Assembly (NCBI GenBank): GCA_002335605.1
Contig: BEDY01000004.1
Coordinates: forward strand, 372,001-436,000
Source of the DNA: Prillingera fragicola
Lineage: Eukaryota > Basidiomycota > Tremellomycetes > Trichosporonales > Trichosporonaceae
Direction: 5' to 3'
DNA: 64,000 bases
This document shows, one piece after another, positions 46,825 through 58,400 of the stretch; position 1 is the stretch's first letter, and each line of letters begins with the position of its first letter. The notes beneath the pieces are model-generated. The model was not told the origin of the DNA, made no database searches, and was given only the letters and a program-made list of their open reading frames with translations. A program made the position numbers and the translations under genes.

Positions 46825-49581
46825 ATGCAACGCAGCGCCCCGCCTCTCACAGGCCGCGGCGCACGCACGACTCGCTCCATGGCGAGGCGTATAAGTGACA
46901 AACTCCCTGCCCAGACCTCGAATTTACCAGTGTTGCGCGCCAATGCGGCGGCTGGACCGAGTAGGATCCCAGCACCATCGGCAGCCACGAGGACGTCAAC
47001 ACGGCGTCCAGGTCCAAACCTCCGCGGCTTGGGCGTCGCGCTCGCACCGCCGTGCTCGACACCAGACAGGATTCTGTTTGGTGGCAAGCGCAAGGCTAGG
47101 GCTAGTGAGGAGGCGAGGAAGCGGTCGAGGAACAGCGACGAGGGTGAGGATGGAACCGACAATGAAAGGATGGCCGAGGTTGTCGTCCTTCCAAAACCCG
47201 GCTCAGAGGACGCTTCAAGTGCGCTTTTGGCTTTCTTGGAGACGCCAGTGGAGGAAATGGCTGTGGATGCACCCTTCGAGGATGCCGGAGGGCAACTGGA
47301 ATCGCATTCAAACAATGCCACTCCATCAGCTTCGCCTCGTCCCGCACCTGCGACGCCGCCCCGGCAAATCGCATCCAGCACCACTCCCATTCGTTCCCCT
47401 GTACGCCCACCCGTCACCCCCAAAGCTCAAACCGCAACTCCTCCCAGCAATGGACCACCGACACCAGCCCGTGAGCTGTTGCGCGCTCGTTTCGACGCCA
47501 ATGTCGAGGAGGATCAAGACGAAATCTTGAATGCAAACATCCAAGCAAGACCACCGACTCCACCGCGGATTGCTGAGCGCACGGCTCGCAATGGCTATCC
47601 AGCATGGGCGACTCCCAAACGTCCTTCAAGTCCCAAACAAGAGGATCGCCGAGTGGCGCCGCGCTTGGACCTCGCTGCCAACCGTCCGGTACACGCAACA
47701 AAGACACCAGGACGGCCCATTTTTGCACCACGCTCCTACACGCAGCCAACACTGTCCTTCGCTACGCCACGAGCTGTAAAACCACTCCCTGCTCGCACGC
47801 CAATGCGTGCATCGGGTGCTGTGGCATCTACGCCTGCGCGCATTACCATCCCTGTACCGTTTGGTGGCCGCGTTGGTGAGAGCACGCGTGCGTCAGAGGG
47901 CAAGATTGTCGCATCGGAAGCCAAGGCAGCCTCTGCCGCAGAGAACATTCCTGCATCGTCGTCAGCTCCTGCTGCGCTTGCGGTCTTAGCGGCGGCACCT
48001 GCAGCACTGGCGTCTGCGCCGGTTGCAGCAGAGGTATCTGTCGCGCCTCCGGCCATCCAGGTCACAGTCCCAGAGGAAGACGCGGAGTCAGCTGTGGTGA
48101 AAATTCCTGCTGTTGTCGTCTCTAACGTTCCGGCATCAGAAGTGTCAGAGCCAGAGGCTGCGGCACCGGCAGAGGATCTAACTGCTACACCCGCTGAGCC
48201 TGAAGTTGCCACACCAGAGGATCAAACTGCTACACCCGCTGAGCCTGAAGTTGCCACACCAACTCTCACAGGTTGCGAGACGACTACTCCTCAAACCAAG
48301 CGTATTCCCCTCGGCCTTGGTTCACTTCCCCTGCGCCGCCCTGCTGGCCTTCCCAGCAACGCAGATGCCCCACCTACTGCTGCTCCCGCTGACGGCGCCT
48401 GGCGCCGCAAACCGTCCTATCCTTCATCTCTTGGCTCTGGACCACTCAACCGCCCAACGTCGCGTGTTGTGTCTAACCCCCTGGGGCTCTCAGGCCCCTC
48501 AACGCCTTCGTTGTCTGCCAATGCTCCCACCCCACGTGCTGTCTCTGACACGGCCACGATCACGGTGTCTGAGCCAACAGGGCGCAACCGCTTGTCGATG
48601 AGTCTGTCATCAAGCGGTGGCGGCCTGTCATCAGCGTCTCGCAATCTCTCAGCTCTGGACGATGCCATGGCCAAGCTCCGGGTACCAGCCAAGCGCACTT
48701 CCATCACGCGCGATTCTGGAACACCCGTACCGGGTCGCCGCGTCGTGAGCGCGGGCAAGCCGTCAATGGCAGTGTTTGACGAGCGTCCGAGCAATCTCTC
48801 TGCCCCGTCCAGGATTTCTAGTGCTCCGTCGGCCAGCGTTTTGGGCGAGAAGAAGAATCGCACCAGCGAGTTTGAGAGCCTGCTGTCGACTGAGAATGCG
48901 GGCAAGTTTCTCAAGGGTGTTGTCGCGTACGTCGATGTGACGACCTCGGATGGTGCGGATTCAAGCCGGACGTTTGTCGACATGCTCAAGACTTGTGGAG
49001 CCAGGGTATGTCATCCACGTCGCTTCAGTTCTGATGACAGGTTCTCACACGTCCCACCGAGTCGGTCACCCACATAGTCTACAAGGACGGCAAGGCTACG
49101 ACTGCAGCCTTTTACCGCCGCCTTGACGAGGACCGCCGCCCGCACGTCGTGGGCATCAAGTGGATCATGCGGTGCAAGCAGGAGCGTGCCCGCTTGCCCG
49201 AAGCCGACTATATCGTCAACCTGGACGACGAGGATGTTTTCCAAAAGGTGTGGTCTCCCAGACGAAAACCAAGCTGACAGAAACAGCGCCGCAAGTCGAT
49301 GGAGCCCAAGTCGCTCGCGGCAGTCAACGCGCAGCGGGCGTCTCTCCCCCTCACCAAGACCCCGGGAGGGCTGACGCCACGCGCACCACTGCGTAAGCGC
49401 ACTGCGACGCAACTGCGCTGATGCGCCACAGTCGTCGATCCGGGCGTCGTGGCGCGCCAGTGCTTGAGGTATGCGCGTGAGTCTGCTGGGAAACCAAGAA
49501 TGCCGGCTGACAGAGGTAGCAAAGATTGGTTCGCCGTTGAAAATGGCGTTTACTCGCTGCGACGAGGATGAATCCTTCTAG
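46825..49581 (+). CDS. BRCT-domain protein (microcephalin-like), likely nuclear
   Basis: About 865 aa. The start MQRSAPPLTGRGARTTRSMA leads to a long disordered Pro/Ala/Thr-rich region with a basic patch (GGKRKARASEEARKRSR) and many TP/SP sites. Near the C-terminus is one BRCT domain: LKGVVAYVDVTTSDGADSSR, FVDMLKTCGARVLTRPTESV, THIVYKDGKATTAAFYRRLD and HVVGIKWIMRCKQERARLPE, with the conserved Trp. BRCT domains bind phosphoproteins, usually in DNA repair or cell-cycle control. A stop follows RTATQLR, but introns from GTAAGC near 49392 to CACAG near 49430, and from GTGAGT near 49479 to CTGACAG, continue the frame to GSPLKMAFTRCDEDESF and TAG at 49579-49581; that tail fits better. It contains a 45-bp tandem duplication. 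Confidence 0.8.
48171..48260 (+). repeat. 45-bp in-frame tandem duplication in the BRCT gene
   Basis: Two head-to-tail copies (48171-48215 and 48216-48260) differ at one base. They encode a repeated 15-residue Asp-x-Thr-Ala-Thr-Pro-Ala-Glu-Pro-Glu-Val-Ala-Thr-Pro unit in the disordered region. Near-identity suggests a recent duplication. Confidence 0.95.
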
Positions 49582-50136
49582 TGTGTGAGGAGAAGGGCTG
49601 TGCCACTTGTACGAGAATGTTATGCCAGAGTAATGCCTGTATGCGAGACTATGGTGCTCAAGATGACACTGATGTGAGATGGATGCAGTGGCCGTGCAGA
49701 GGGCGCCCAAGTGCCTAGGGCGCAAGAGTGCACGGACCAGTGTGGAACATGAGTGATCGCCCAATTATCCTCACCATCTCTCGTCATGTAGCCGTACAGT
49801 TGACATTCTGCAATCAGCGATTACATGAGGAAATCGGGCCATTTCGCGCTCGACACATGCACGACTCTCTCTATTGTCCTCCTGCCTGCTGCCTACCCAG
49901 GGTGGCCGTTGCCGTTACCGCCGGCTTGAGCGGCCCATTCCTACACGCGTTGCTGTCCCTGACTGATTGAATCGGGCCGCTCCTCCTCTCGGGATCAAAG
50001 CACTCGGCGTTCACTGCTCCAGTTGGAGTGCGTGTAATATATACCAGCCACGCACGTCGGACTCGTTACAATTGCCCACTGGAGCCGTATTGTTCCTTGC
50101 TTTCTCCCAATCACTCTCAATCCCTCACTCATCGCC
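49582..50136 (+). other. Intergenic region and PMI promoter
   Basis: BRCT 3' flank and PMI 5' flank. No frame is supportable as a gene. The TATA element near 50040 is annotated separately. Confidence 0.55.
50038..50043 (+). promoter_or_regulatory. TATA box of phosphomannose isomerase gene
   Basis: TATATA (within TAATATATACC) is 94 bp upstream of the ATG at 50137, followed by a CT-rich leader. Confidence 0.55.
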
Positions 50137-51623
50137 ATGACCATCGCTCCCCCCGTGTTCAAGATTGCCCCCGGCATCCAGTCTTACGACTGGGGCAAGC
50201 GCGGCTCGTCGTCACTCGCCGCCCAGCTCGCCCAGGAGTGTGTTCCTGGGTTTGAGCTCGATGAGAACAAGCCCTACGCCGAGGTGAGTATCCGTTGCCA
50301 GTGTCGCTGCACGCGTCCCGCTGCGCCTGAAGGTAGCTCACGCCCCAGCTCTGGATGGGCACGCACCCTACTCTCCCCTCGCGCGTGTCCGCGGACAAGA
50401 CGCTCGCGCAGCACCTCAAGGACCACCCCGACTTTACTGGCGCAAAGGTCGCGGCAAAGTTCCCCGAGGCTGCCAAGGACGGCCAGCTTCCCTTCCTCTT
50501 CAAGGTGCTCAGTATCGGCACCGCGCTCTCGATCCAGGCCCACCCGGACAAGCCTAATGCTGAGAGGCTGTTCAAGGAGAGGCCCGACATTTACAAGGGT
50601 GAGTGCGCGAGGAGGTGTCCAGGTCGTCTCTGCCAGTGCTGACGGTCAGACCCCAACCACAAGCCCGAGATGGCCATCGCTCTCACCCCTTTCCGCGCCT
50701 TCCTCAACTTTGTTCCTGCCCCCACGGCGCTCCTTCACCTCCTGACCGTCCCCGAGCTCGCGTCGCTCGTTCCCCGTGATGACATTGAGGCTCTTGCCGC
50801 GTCGCTGAACCTTCCAGCCACCAAGCCCACCGAGTCTGATGCGGCAAAGTATACTCCCAAGGAGGGTGCCGAGCCCACAGCCGCTCAGAAGGAGGCCCTC
50901 AAGGGTGTCTTTGGCGCGCTCATGTCGGCTCCCAAGGACAAGTACAAGGCGGCAGTGCAGGCGCTTGTGCAGAGGTACAAGGCCGGCAAGGACATTTGCG
51001 CTTCGGAGAAACCCCTCGTTGACCTCGCCATCACCCTCGAGGGCCAGTACCCCGGCGACGTCGGTGTGCTCTGCGTCTTTATCCTCAACGTTGTCGACCT
51101 CAAGGCCGGTGAGGCTGCCTTCCTCGGCGCCAACATGCCTCATGCCTACATTGATGGCGGTGAGTGTCCATTTGCCCCAAGGCTGGAGGGCAACAACTGA
51201 CAACCAGACATTATCGAGTGCATGGCCCAGTCGGACAACGTCGTCCGCGCCGGCCTGACTCCCAAGCTCCGCGACGTCCCGACCCTGGTCGAGATGCTGA
51301 CCTACGAGGCGGGCCCTGCTGAGCGTCAGCTCCTCAAGCCGACCGAGTTCAACCGCGACCCAGCCACGATGCTCTTCGACCCTCCCATTGCCGAGTTTAG
51401 CGTGCTCCGCGTCCACCTCGCCAAGGACGAGGTCACGACCCACCGCCCCATCGAGGGACCCAGCGTCACTGTCATCACGAACGGCGAGGCCATCATCTCG
51501 TGGGGCAAGGCCGGAGAGCTCATCGTCACCCGCGGCGACGTCGTGTTCATGGCCGCCGGCATCGAGTACCAGTGGCAGGCGCGCGACGACACGGAGGCGT
51601 TCCGCGCTTTCGTCGAGGCATAG
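50137..51623 (+). CDS. PMI40: Mannose-6-phosphate isomerase, type I
   Basis: Zinc enzyme interconverting fructose-6-P and mannose-6-P. It feeds GDP-mannose synthesis for glycosylation, wall mannan and, in capsulated relatives, capsule (context by inference). About 440 aa. Start MTIAPPVFKIAPGIQSYDWG; signature blocks LWMGTHPTLPSRV, FLFKVLSIGTALSIQAHPDK (zinc ligands Gln and His), DPNHKPEMAIALTPFRAFLN (zinc Glu), AFLGANMPHAYIDGDIIECM (zinc His) and AQSDNVVRAGLTPKLRDV (catalytic Arg). Three introns: a 66-nt one after NKPYAE, one after DIYK and one before DIIECM, all GTGAGT donors. C-ending codons are heavily favoured. Convergent with the NSRP1-like gene, 100 bp apart. Confidence 0.97.
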
Positions 51624-51723
51624 GGAAGCTAAAATGTAGCGGCGTATGTAGACTAGGATGCAATAGAATACGGACTCTGCAGCTCGGCAACGGACGGCAA
51701 TATGATGCTTCAGTCTACATGGT

Positions 51724-53053
51724 CTACTCCGTCTTCTGCCTCTTCTTCTTCTCGGCCTCCTCCTCCCTAGCCCGCTTTCGCTCCAAGAACCGGGCCTTTG
51801 CCTCCTCCCGCCTCCGGGCAGCCTCCCCATCGTCGCCTTCCCTACGCTTCCTCGCGGCCTCCTCCTCCTCCCTGGCGCGCCGCTCCGCGTCGGCCCGCTT
51901 CTTGGCCTCTTCCTCCTTGACCTGCGCCGCGAGGCGCGCACGCTCACGCGCCATGCGCTCGCCGTACGACGCGGAACTCCCGACCGCGCGCGAGACGTAC
52001 GGCTTGTCCTGCTCCGCCGCGGCCGAGCGGGAGCCAGACAGGAGCGACTCCGGGAGGGGGGCGGGTTGGGGCTTTTTGATAATGTTCAAGCCCTTTTTCA
52101 ACAAGGAGCGCTTGTCGACAATCTCGCCTTCGTCGTTGACGTCAATGTGCTTGCCTGTCTCTTCGGACAGGAGCGAGGCGCCGGCGCGGAGCTTGGCGAG
52201 CTTGGCCTCGCGCGCCAGGGAGGGGTCGTATTCTTCCTCGTCGTCGTACTGCGGTTGCGTGGGAGGCTTGATGGCGAGAGAGGGGCCGATGGTCGGCTTT
52301 GAGGTCGCTGCCACCGCGGCGGCGTGCTTGGCCTCGTCGCTGTCGAGCATCGACTTGTACAGTGATGTCAAGCCGGGTCCTTTCTTGCTGTTCCGCAATG
52401 CGTCTGGGGCGTCAGTCAAGCTCAAAGGTATAGGAATGGTACTCACCCTCGCGCACGCGCTCCTCTTCTTCAGCCAAGCGCACCTCCTCCATCTGCTTCT
52501 TGTACGCCTCGGTGACAAACTTCTCCTTGTCCGCAAACTCGTCTCCTTCACGCTCACGCTCCAGCGCCAACATCTTCTCCTCGGCGCGCAACCGGTCCAG
52601 CCGCCTCGTCTGCGCCGATTGCAAAAAGCTCTCGATATACTTTGGCTTTTTATCCGCCTCGGTGGCCTTTTTCACCTCGACAGCCTCACGCTCAGCAGCC
52701 TTCATCCCGTCGTACACGCCATCATAGTCGAACACGCTCTGGTCGACCTTGAGGGCTTCCTCCTGCGCGCGGCGCTCCGCCCGCGACAGCAAATTAGGTC
52801 TTGGTCCCGCAGGTGCCGTGTCGACCTTTTTTCGTGACGGCCCGGCAAGTGACGGGGCTGCGCGGGGTGCTTCGTCGTCGTCGTCGGCGAAGAGAGACGC
52901 CACTGGTTGCTTGGGCTTCGGCTTGGACGCAGCCTTGGCCTTGGCCATGAGGAGCTCCATGTTCGACATGCCGCTGGTACTGGGAGCCGGAGCTGCAGCC
53001 CCTTTCGCTGCTGGCTTTGCGCCAAAGGAGAATGAGAGTTTGCCGTCGGACAT
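51724..53053 (-). CDS. NSRP1: Nuclear speckle splicing regulatory protein 1-like (NSRP1 N-terminal domain)
   Basis: NSRP1 (coiled-coil domain protein 55, DUF2040) proteins act in alternative splicing in animals; the fungal role is less known. About 424 aa. Start MSDGKLSFSFGAKPAAKGAA; the FSFG/SF(G)K-type start is common in this family. The conserved block follows: VDQSVFDYDGVYDGMKAAER, KKPKYIESFLQSAQTRRLDR, RLRAEEKMLALEREREGDEF and EKFVTEAYKKQMEEVRLAEE. The C-terminal half is a highly charged Glu/Arg/Lys coiled coil ending EKKKRQKTE, partly a nuclear signal. One short intron (donor GTGAGT) joins EERVREG to DALRNSKKGPGLTSLYKSML. Divergent from the GH99-like gene. Confidence 0.88.
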
Positions 53054-53397
53054 GGCGAGATGGTTGAAAGTGAGTGCACGAGTTGGAGATTTGGGTCATG
53101 ACAAGTAGTGGCAACAACACAGGGGTATTAGCGGGATCAAATATGTCTAATGATGTCTTACGTAATGTACCTGATTGGCATGCAACGTGATGAACGCGTG
53201 TACTGCCGATGACCTCACTCACAATCCAATGAACACGACGAGGGTCAACTCTATCCATCTGGGTTGTCACTGTACACACTGCTACGCACGTTCTCACTGT
53301 CCCGCACCTGTGCTGCTACTCTTCTCAACACAGTGTCTTTCCTTGAGGGCTTTGCGCTAGATATCGACCTCCCACTCCTGACATTCTCCCATCGACC
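53054..53397. promoter_or_regulatory. Bidirectional promoter region NSRP1 / GH99-like gene
   Basis: Start codons are 344 bp apart, so both promoters share this short segment. An in-frame TGA lies just upstream of the glycosidase ATG (near 53343), fixing that ATG as the first possible start of the open frame. I see no TATA box. Confidence 0.55.
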
Positions 53398-55098
53398 ATG
53401 GTCAGCCTCTCCCTCTCTGGCCTCCAGCAGTCTCTCCAGGAGCATGTCCAGGACTTGGCCTCCAACGTTGCCCAGTCTGACGGCGATGTTATTGGCAAGG
53501 TTACGACTGGCTACCAGGCCTGGTTTACCTGTCACGGCGACAACTCGCCCATTGGCGGTTGGTGGCACTGGGCTCCTGACCGCATGAAGTCACCCAGCAA
53601 GACCAATGCTGGTATCAACTCGTGGCCCGCCATGCAGTACTATGAGAAGAAGTACGCCACCGATTACCCCAAGCTTGAGGGAGGTGCGCCTTCCACACTG
53701 TTCAGCAACTTTGACGAGTCAACGTGCCTCGCTCAGTTCAAGCAGATGAAGGACGCCCAGATCGACACTGCTGCGCTGCAGCGCTTCAACCCCACCGGAG
53801 GCGAAGGCCCTATACGTGACGCCATCACTCCTTTTGTTAACAAGGCAGCTGAAACCACTGGCCTTAAGTGGTACTGCATGTACGACATCAGTGGGTGGAA
53901 GAACATGGCCAAGGAGATGCCCAACGACTGGACGACCAAGATGAGTGCCTACACAAAGTCCAAGGCGTACGCACGCCAGGGAGGAAAGCCCGTCGTGTGT
54001 GTTTGGGGCTTTGGCTTTAACGATGACAACCACGTCTGGGATCCCAAGGAGTGTATCCAGGTCATCCAGTGGTTCAAGCAGCAGGGCTGCTTTGTTATTG
54101 GCGGCGTGCCAACATGGTGGCGTCGCGGCAGCCAAGACTCGCGCAACAACTATGCCGAGGTCTACCAGAGCCTCGACATGGTATCGCCCTGGATGGTTGG
54201 ACGTGCTTCCAAGCCCGCCGACCTCGACAACTACTACAGCGACGCCAACGTTCCTGATCAGGATGAGCTGGCCAAGCACGGACAAGCGTACCAACCGTGC
54301 GTCATGCCTGGCGACTTGAGGTCTGGCGATCGTCTGCATGGTGACTTCTACTGGCGCCACCTTTACAATGCCTCGCGCCTTGCCCAGCGCTTCCGCAAAG
54401 GCCAGTCCAAGGCTCCTGTCGGCATCTACATTTCCATGTTTGACGAGTTCAACGAGGGCAACCAAATTGCACCTACCGCCGAAAACAAATCTCAGCAGCC
54501 ACCAGGCTTCCCCTTTGGCGCGCTCGACGAAGACGGCACCCCCTGCACGGCCGACTATTATCTCCGACTCACCAAGGACGGCGGCGCCATGTTCAAGGGC
54601 AAGACCCCGATGAAGAAGCTGCGCTACACTGAGCCTGTTCCCGGCAACGGTGCGGTAGTCAAGGACCCCTTGCTCAACATGTGCTTCAAGGCGTGCGTTA
54701 ACGGCAAGTTTGTCACCGCCGAGAGCGGCGGCAACAAGCCCCTCATCGGTAACCGCGACAAACCCGGCCCATGGGAGCGCTACACCTTTACCTACGTGGA
54801 CGGCAAGGGCGACGACGCCGACGGACCCCGCAAGATCACCATCAAGGCCCACGCCAACAACAAGTATGTCTCGGCCGACGCAAACGCCAAGGACGGCGCG
54901 TTCGCCCTCATTGCCAATGCGGACAAGGCGGGCCCAGCAGAGACATTCGAGATGAGCTCGTCGGGCGGCAGCAACGTCTCGTTCAAGGCTGTCAACGGGC
55001 TGTTTGTCCAGGCCAGCAACTCTGGGAGCGGCCAGCTGTTTGCCAGTGTCCAGAATCCGGGTTGGTGGGAGCAGTTTGAGCTTGTTGAGAATGCGTGA
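53398..55098 (+). CDS. GH99/GH71-like glycoside hydrolase with C-terminal fascin-like beta-trefoil
   Basis: Intronless, 566 aa. The N-terminal ~380 residues have features of the GH99/GH71-like TIM-barrel group, often annotated xylosidase/arabinosidase in fungi: GKVTTGYQAWFTCHGDNSPI, GGWWHWAPDRMKSPSKTNAG, KWYCMYDISGWKNM, PVVCVWGFGFND, IQWFKQQGCFVIGGVPTWWR, YQSLDMVSPWMVGR and GIYISMFDEFNEGNQIAPTA. Asp/Glu residues in FDEFNEG are likely catalytic, by inference. From about residue 430, repeated segments CFKACVNGKFVTAESGGNKP, HANNKYVSADANAKDGAFAL and KAVNGLFVQASNSGSG fit a fascin-like trefoil. No signal peptide is seen, so the protein is cytosolic or secreted unconventionally. Exact family is uncertain. 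Confidence 0.8.
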   Translation: MVSLSLSGLQQSLQEHVQDLASNVAQSDGDVIGKVTTGYQAWFTCHGDNSPIGGWWHWAPDRMKSPSKTNAGINSWPAMQYYEKKYATDYPKLEGGAPSTLFSNFDESTCLAQFKQMKDAQIDTAALQRFNPTGGEGPIRDAITPFVNKAAETTGLKWYCMYDISGWKNMAKEMPNDWTTKMSAYTKSKAYARQGGKPVVCVWGFGFNDDNHVWDPKECIQVIQWFKQQGCFVIGGVPTWWRRGSQDSRNNYAEVYQSLDMVSPWMVGRASKPADLDNYYSDANVPDQDELAKHGQAYQPCVMPGDLRSGDRLHGDFYWRHLYNASRLAQRFRKGQSKAPVGIYISMFDEFNEGNQIAPTAENKSQQPPGFPFGALDEDGTPCTADYYLRLTKDGGAMFKGKTPMKKLRYTEPVPGNGAVVKDPLLNMCFKACVNGKFVTAESGGNKPLIGNRDKPGPWERYTFTYVDGKGDDADGPRKITIKAHANNKYVSADANAKDGAFALIANADKAGPAETFEMSSSGGSNVSFKAVNGLFVQASNSGSGQLFASVQNPGWWEQFELVENA

Positions 55099-55429
55099 GC
55101 GGCGGCCACGGAATCTAGAGAGTAGATGCGTAGAAAATTACAAATGTTGCACAATGTATTAAGCGTAGAGGTCACTGCGGTTGACTACCTGGCCATGACT
55201 GGAAGAAAGGCGGCCATGGACACCCTCCGACCATGCAGCTGGCGATGTTGTAAAGGGTTTCAGCAATTGCATTGCTTGCCTCCGATTGCTATCTCTCGGT
55301 CGTGCGCTGCTGCTCTGCTGTACTCTAGATTGCACATCATGACTGAGAAATATCCCAGGAAAATCTAGTATCGTAATATGGTAGTCTTACAACTCTTGCC
55401 TTCTCCTCCTCACCCCCTTCCTTCCCTCT
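55099..55429. other. Convergent intergenic region
   Basis: 331 bp between the 3' ends of the GH99-like gene and the large disordered-protein gene. I see nothing else in it. Confidence 0.6.
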
Positions 55430-58400
55430 TCAAGCCCCACGTATGCCCCCCGGCGCAGCCTTCAACCGGTCCATCAACGCCTGCAGCCTGTCCTCGACAC
55501 TCTTCTCAGGCGCGCTCCCGTCGCTCATGCTCCCAAAGCTCGCGGCAGAGGGTGACTCTGCGTGGTCAAACACCCCCGCGCGGGGCGAGGTGATGCCAGC
55601 CGCGTAGCGCTGGTGCGCGTTGCCGAGGAAGAGCGGCTTGCGCGCTGGGCCAGGCTGGAGGGTGCCGCCGCTCCTGGGCGGGCTTCCAGCCTGCTGCAAT
55701 GCGACGGGGGTCTGCTGCGCTGAGCCGTAGCTCCCTGGCCCGCCGGGGCTGGGTGCGTCGGCAAACTGGCCTGGCGAGTGGCCGTCGTCCTGCGCAGCGA
55801 CTGCGGTCAGGTCTGACGGCCAAATGTCGATACGTCCGTGCCCTGCTCCAGCGACGTCGGCACTCAAGTGGTCAATGAGGTCGGCGACATCCGTCGCAGA
55901 AGTGTAGTAGACACGCGTCTCGGGGCGACGCATGAATGACAGCCCCTGGGTGGGCCCAACGCGCCACGGTGCCAGGTCCTCGGTGGAGCCGCGGTCGAGG
56001 TCATCCTGGCCCGAGTTCTCGGACTGGGCCATGCTGTCGCGCACATCCAGGCTCGCGCGCGAATAGTCGAGGCTGCCACGAGCATAGTCGGGCGCCACAA
56101 GGCTGTCCCGCTCCTCGCCTCGAAGGGCATTGACAATGTTCCATACAACACGGCCGTCGGCGTATTCCCTGCAATCGTCAGTACACTCTCAGAGCGCCAC
56201 GCAGCAGACTCACGTAATCTCAACAGCCTGCGATCCCCTGTCTGGCGCCGCCTCGTTTTGGTAATAGTCGTAAAAGCTGGCATGCGAGCTCGAGTTGACC
56301 ATGTCCGCCGAATCGGCGACACTGAGATTGGCGCTGTGCACCGAGTTGATGCTCTTCGGCTTGCCGGGCGTATAAGCAAATCCGGGCTGGGGCAGCTCGG
56401 GCGAAAAGTGTGAGCTGATTTGGCTGACTTCCGAGGCACCGCTGGTTTGGCTAAAGTTGCGCGCGTGCAGGGCGATAGGCGAGGACTCCATGAGCTCGTG
56501 ATCCTCGCTCGTCATCGGGATGGGCTTGCGGCGGATCGAGTTGCCGCGCTTCGGCGACCGGTTGGCTCGTTCTGAAGCCCCCGAACCGAACGACCCCCGA
56601 AGCGGTGACGGCGGAAGACCGCTGCCAGGGCGAGGAGGCGTGGACGGCGCAGGGCCATAGTTGTTGGGTGGAACAGTGAGGTCGACAGATCCGTGGGTGG
56701 ACATGACAATGGTGCGGCGCACAACGTTTGGGCCGGCCAATGATCCAGGGCGGTCGGCCACGTCCTCGGCGACAGGCGATATGCGACGCTCCCAGCCAGG
56801 CGCGTTGATGCGAGGCGTGTCGAGGCTGGCCTTGGCGTTCGTCGGCGACAACGAGGTGTGCGAGTACTGCGTCGTGGTGCGGGCGGTCGAAGTGTACGAC
56901 GCGTTGGTCGGCGGGCGGTCCACTAGCGAGCCATTCTGGTTGGGCCCAGTGTACTTTGATGACGACTCGGAGGTCGACGGTGTGTGCGAGCCATCGTGAG
57001 AGACATTGTGTGCCTGTGGCTGAGGACCGTTGACGGCCTGCTGCAACGCGGCAGTGGCGGCCGTAACAGCTGTTCCCTCGACAGAAGGCGCCTTCTTGCT
57101 GACACCGTTGCCGTTGGCGTTGCCATTCGCCAACCCCTCAGTGCTCCCACTGAGCGGGAACTTGAAGCCAGTGAGGTTGACACGACCTTGCTGGGGCTGA
57201 GGCGGCTGATGCTGCTGCTGTGGTGGATGGGGCAGCTTTCGCTGTTCCTCATTGCCCCTGGGTCGCTGTACATCGATGGGCGTCTTGGGACGCTGCGTTC
57301 CACTCGGTGTGCGTGCGCGGTGGTCTGGCGTCTTGGCGCGGTGGGCAGCTGCCAGTGCCGCAGCAGCCGAATCACTCGCCGTGCGAGGCATCTGTGTCCT
57401 GTCGGTCGTGGTAGGCGTCTTGGGCCGGCTGAATGCCGAGGGCGGCGGGCCGTTGGGCGACGCGGGTGTGCTGGGCACGGCCGGCTTGTCCAATCCCGAC
57501 ATCGAGCTCTTGCGCCCAAGCCCGAGCTTCTTCCACTTTGAGCCCTTTTGCGACTTGCTGCGCTCCATGCTCGTTATCGGCGTCGTGGGCACAGTGTTGC
57601 TGCTAGACACGAGCTTGGGTGTGGAAATGTTCTTCTTGGACAGTGTACGCTTGTGCGCACCCCGCGAAGGCGCACGGAACAGCTCGGTGGTTGCGTTCGC
57701 GATACGCTCCTCGATGCCCTTGCGCTCCTCGGGGGTATCGTCGAGCCACTTGCGGCCGCCAGAGTTGTTGCGGCCGTGGCCACTCTCGTCGCCCTCGGCA
57801 CTGTTGGGCACCTCGGACGCCGGCGTGTGGTCATTGACTGGAGTCTGGCCGTTCGACGCCGGCTGCGATCCAGGTGGCTGGGGACGCGGCGGGGGAGGAC
57901 CCTTGGGCAGTTCGGCACGAGCAGCAGCCTCGGCAAACTCCTGGGACGGGTACTGCCCCGCAGTAGGGGACAAGGGGAACGCGCCCGAGCTGGGTGACAT
58001 GAGCGGCTGCTGAGCCTGCTGCGTGCTCTGGGGAGTAAACGACTGCGATTGAGGCGACGAGAACTGGGCCACGGTCGACAACTGCGCCGAGGACGACGAA
58101 GCGTTTGACGCAGGCTTGACTGGCGGGGTACCCGCGGGACTGCTGTACGAAGCAGGAGCCTTCACCAAGGGTGGTGTCTTGCTGGTATCTGACGGGCTCT
58201 TGCCGCGGGTCGTTGTCGCCGGGATCGAAGGAGCCCAGTTGTCCACAGTGTAAGGCAGAGGAACGACCGCACCGGGGCTCGAAACCGCAGACGTCAACGT
58301 GGGGCTCGCGACGGGCGTGACCTCGCTACGCTGGCGGTCTTCGGCCCGCAAACGGTCCTGCTCCTCGCGCTCCCGCGCCTCCATCTGTGCAAGACTAGGC

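Noticed and set aside
50646..51947. 433-codon open frame antisense to PMI and running into the NSRP1 tail
   Set aside because: Opposite-strand shadow; the sense gene is unmistakable.
53719..54852. 377-codon open frame antisense to the GH99-like gene
   Set aside because: Shadow of biased codon use in the opposite frame; composition is unlike a real protein.
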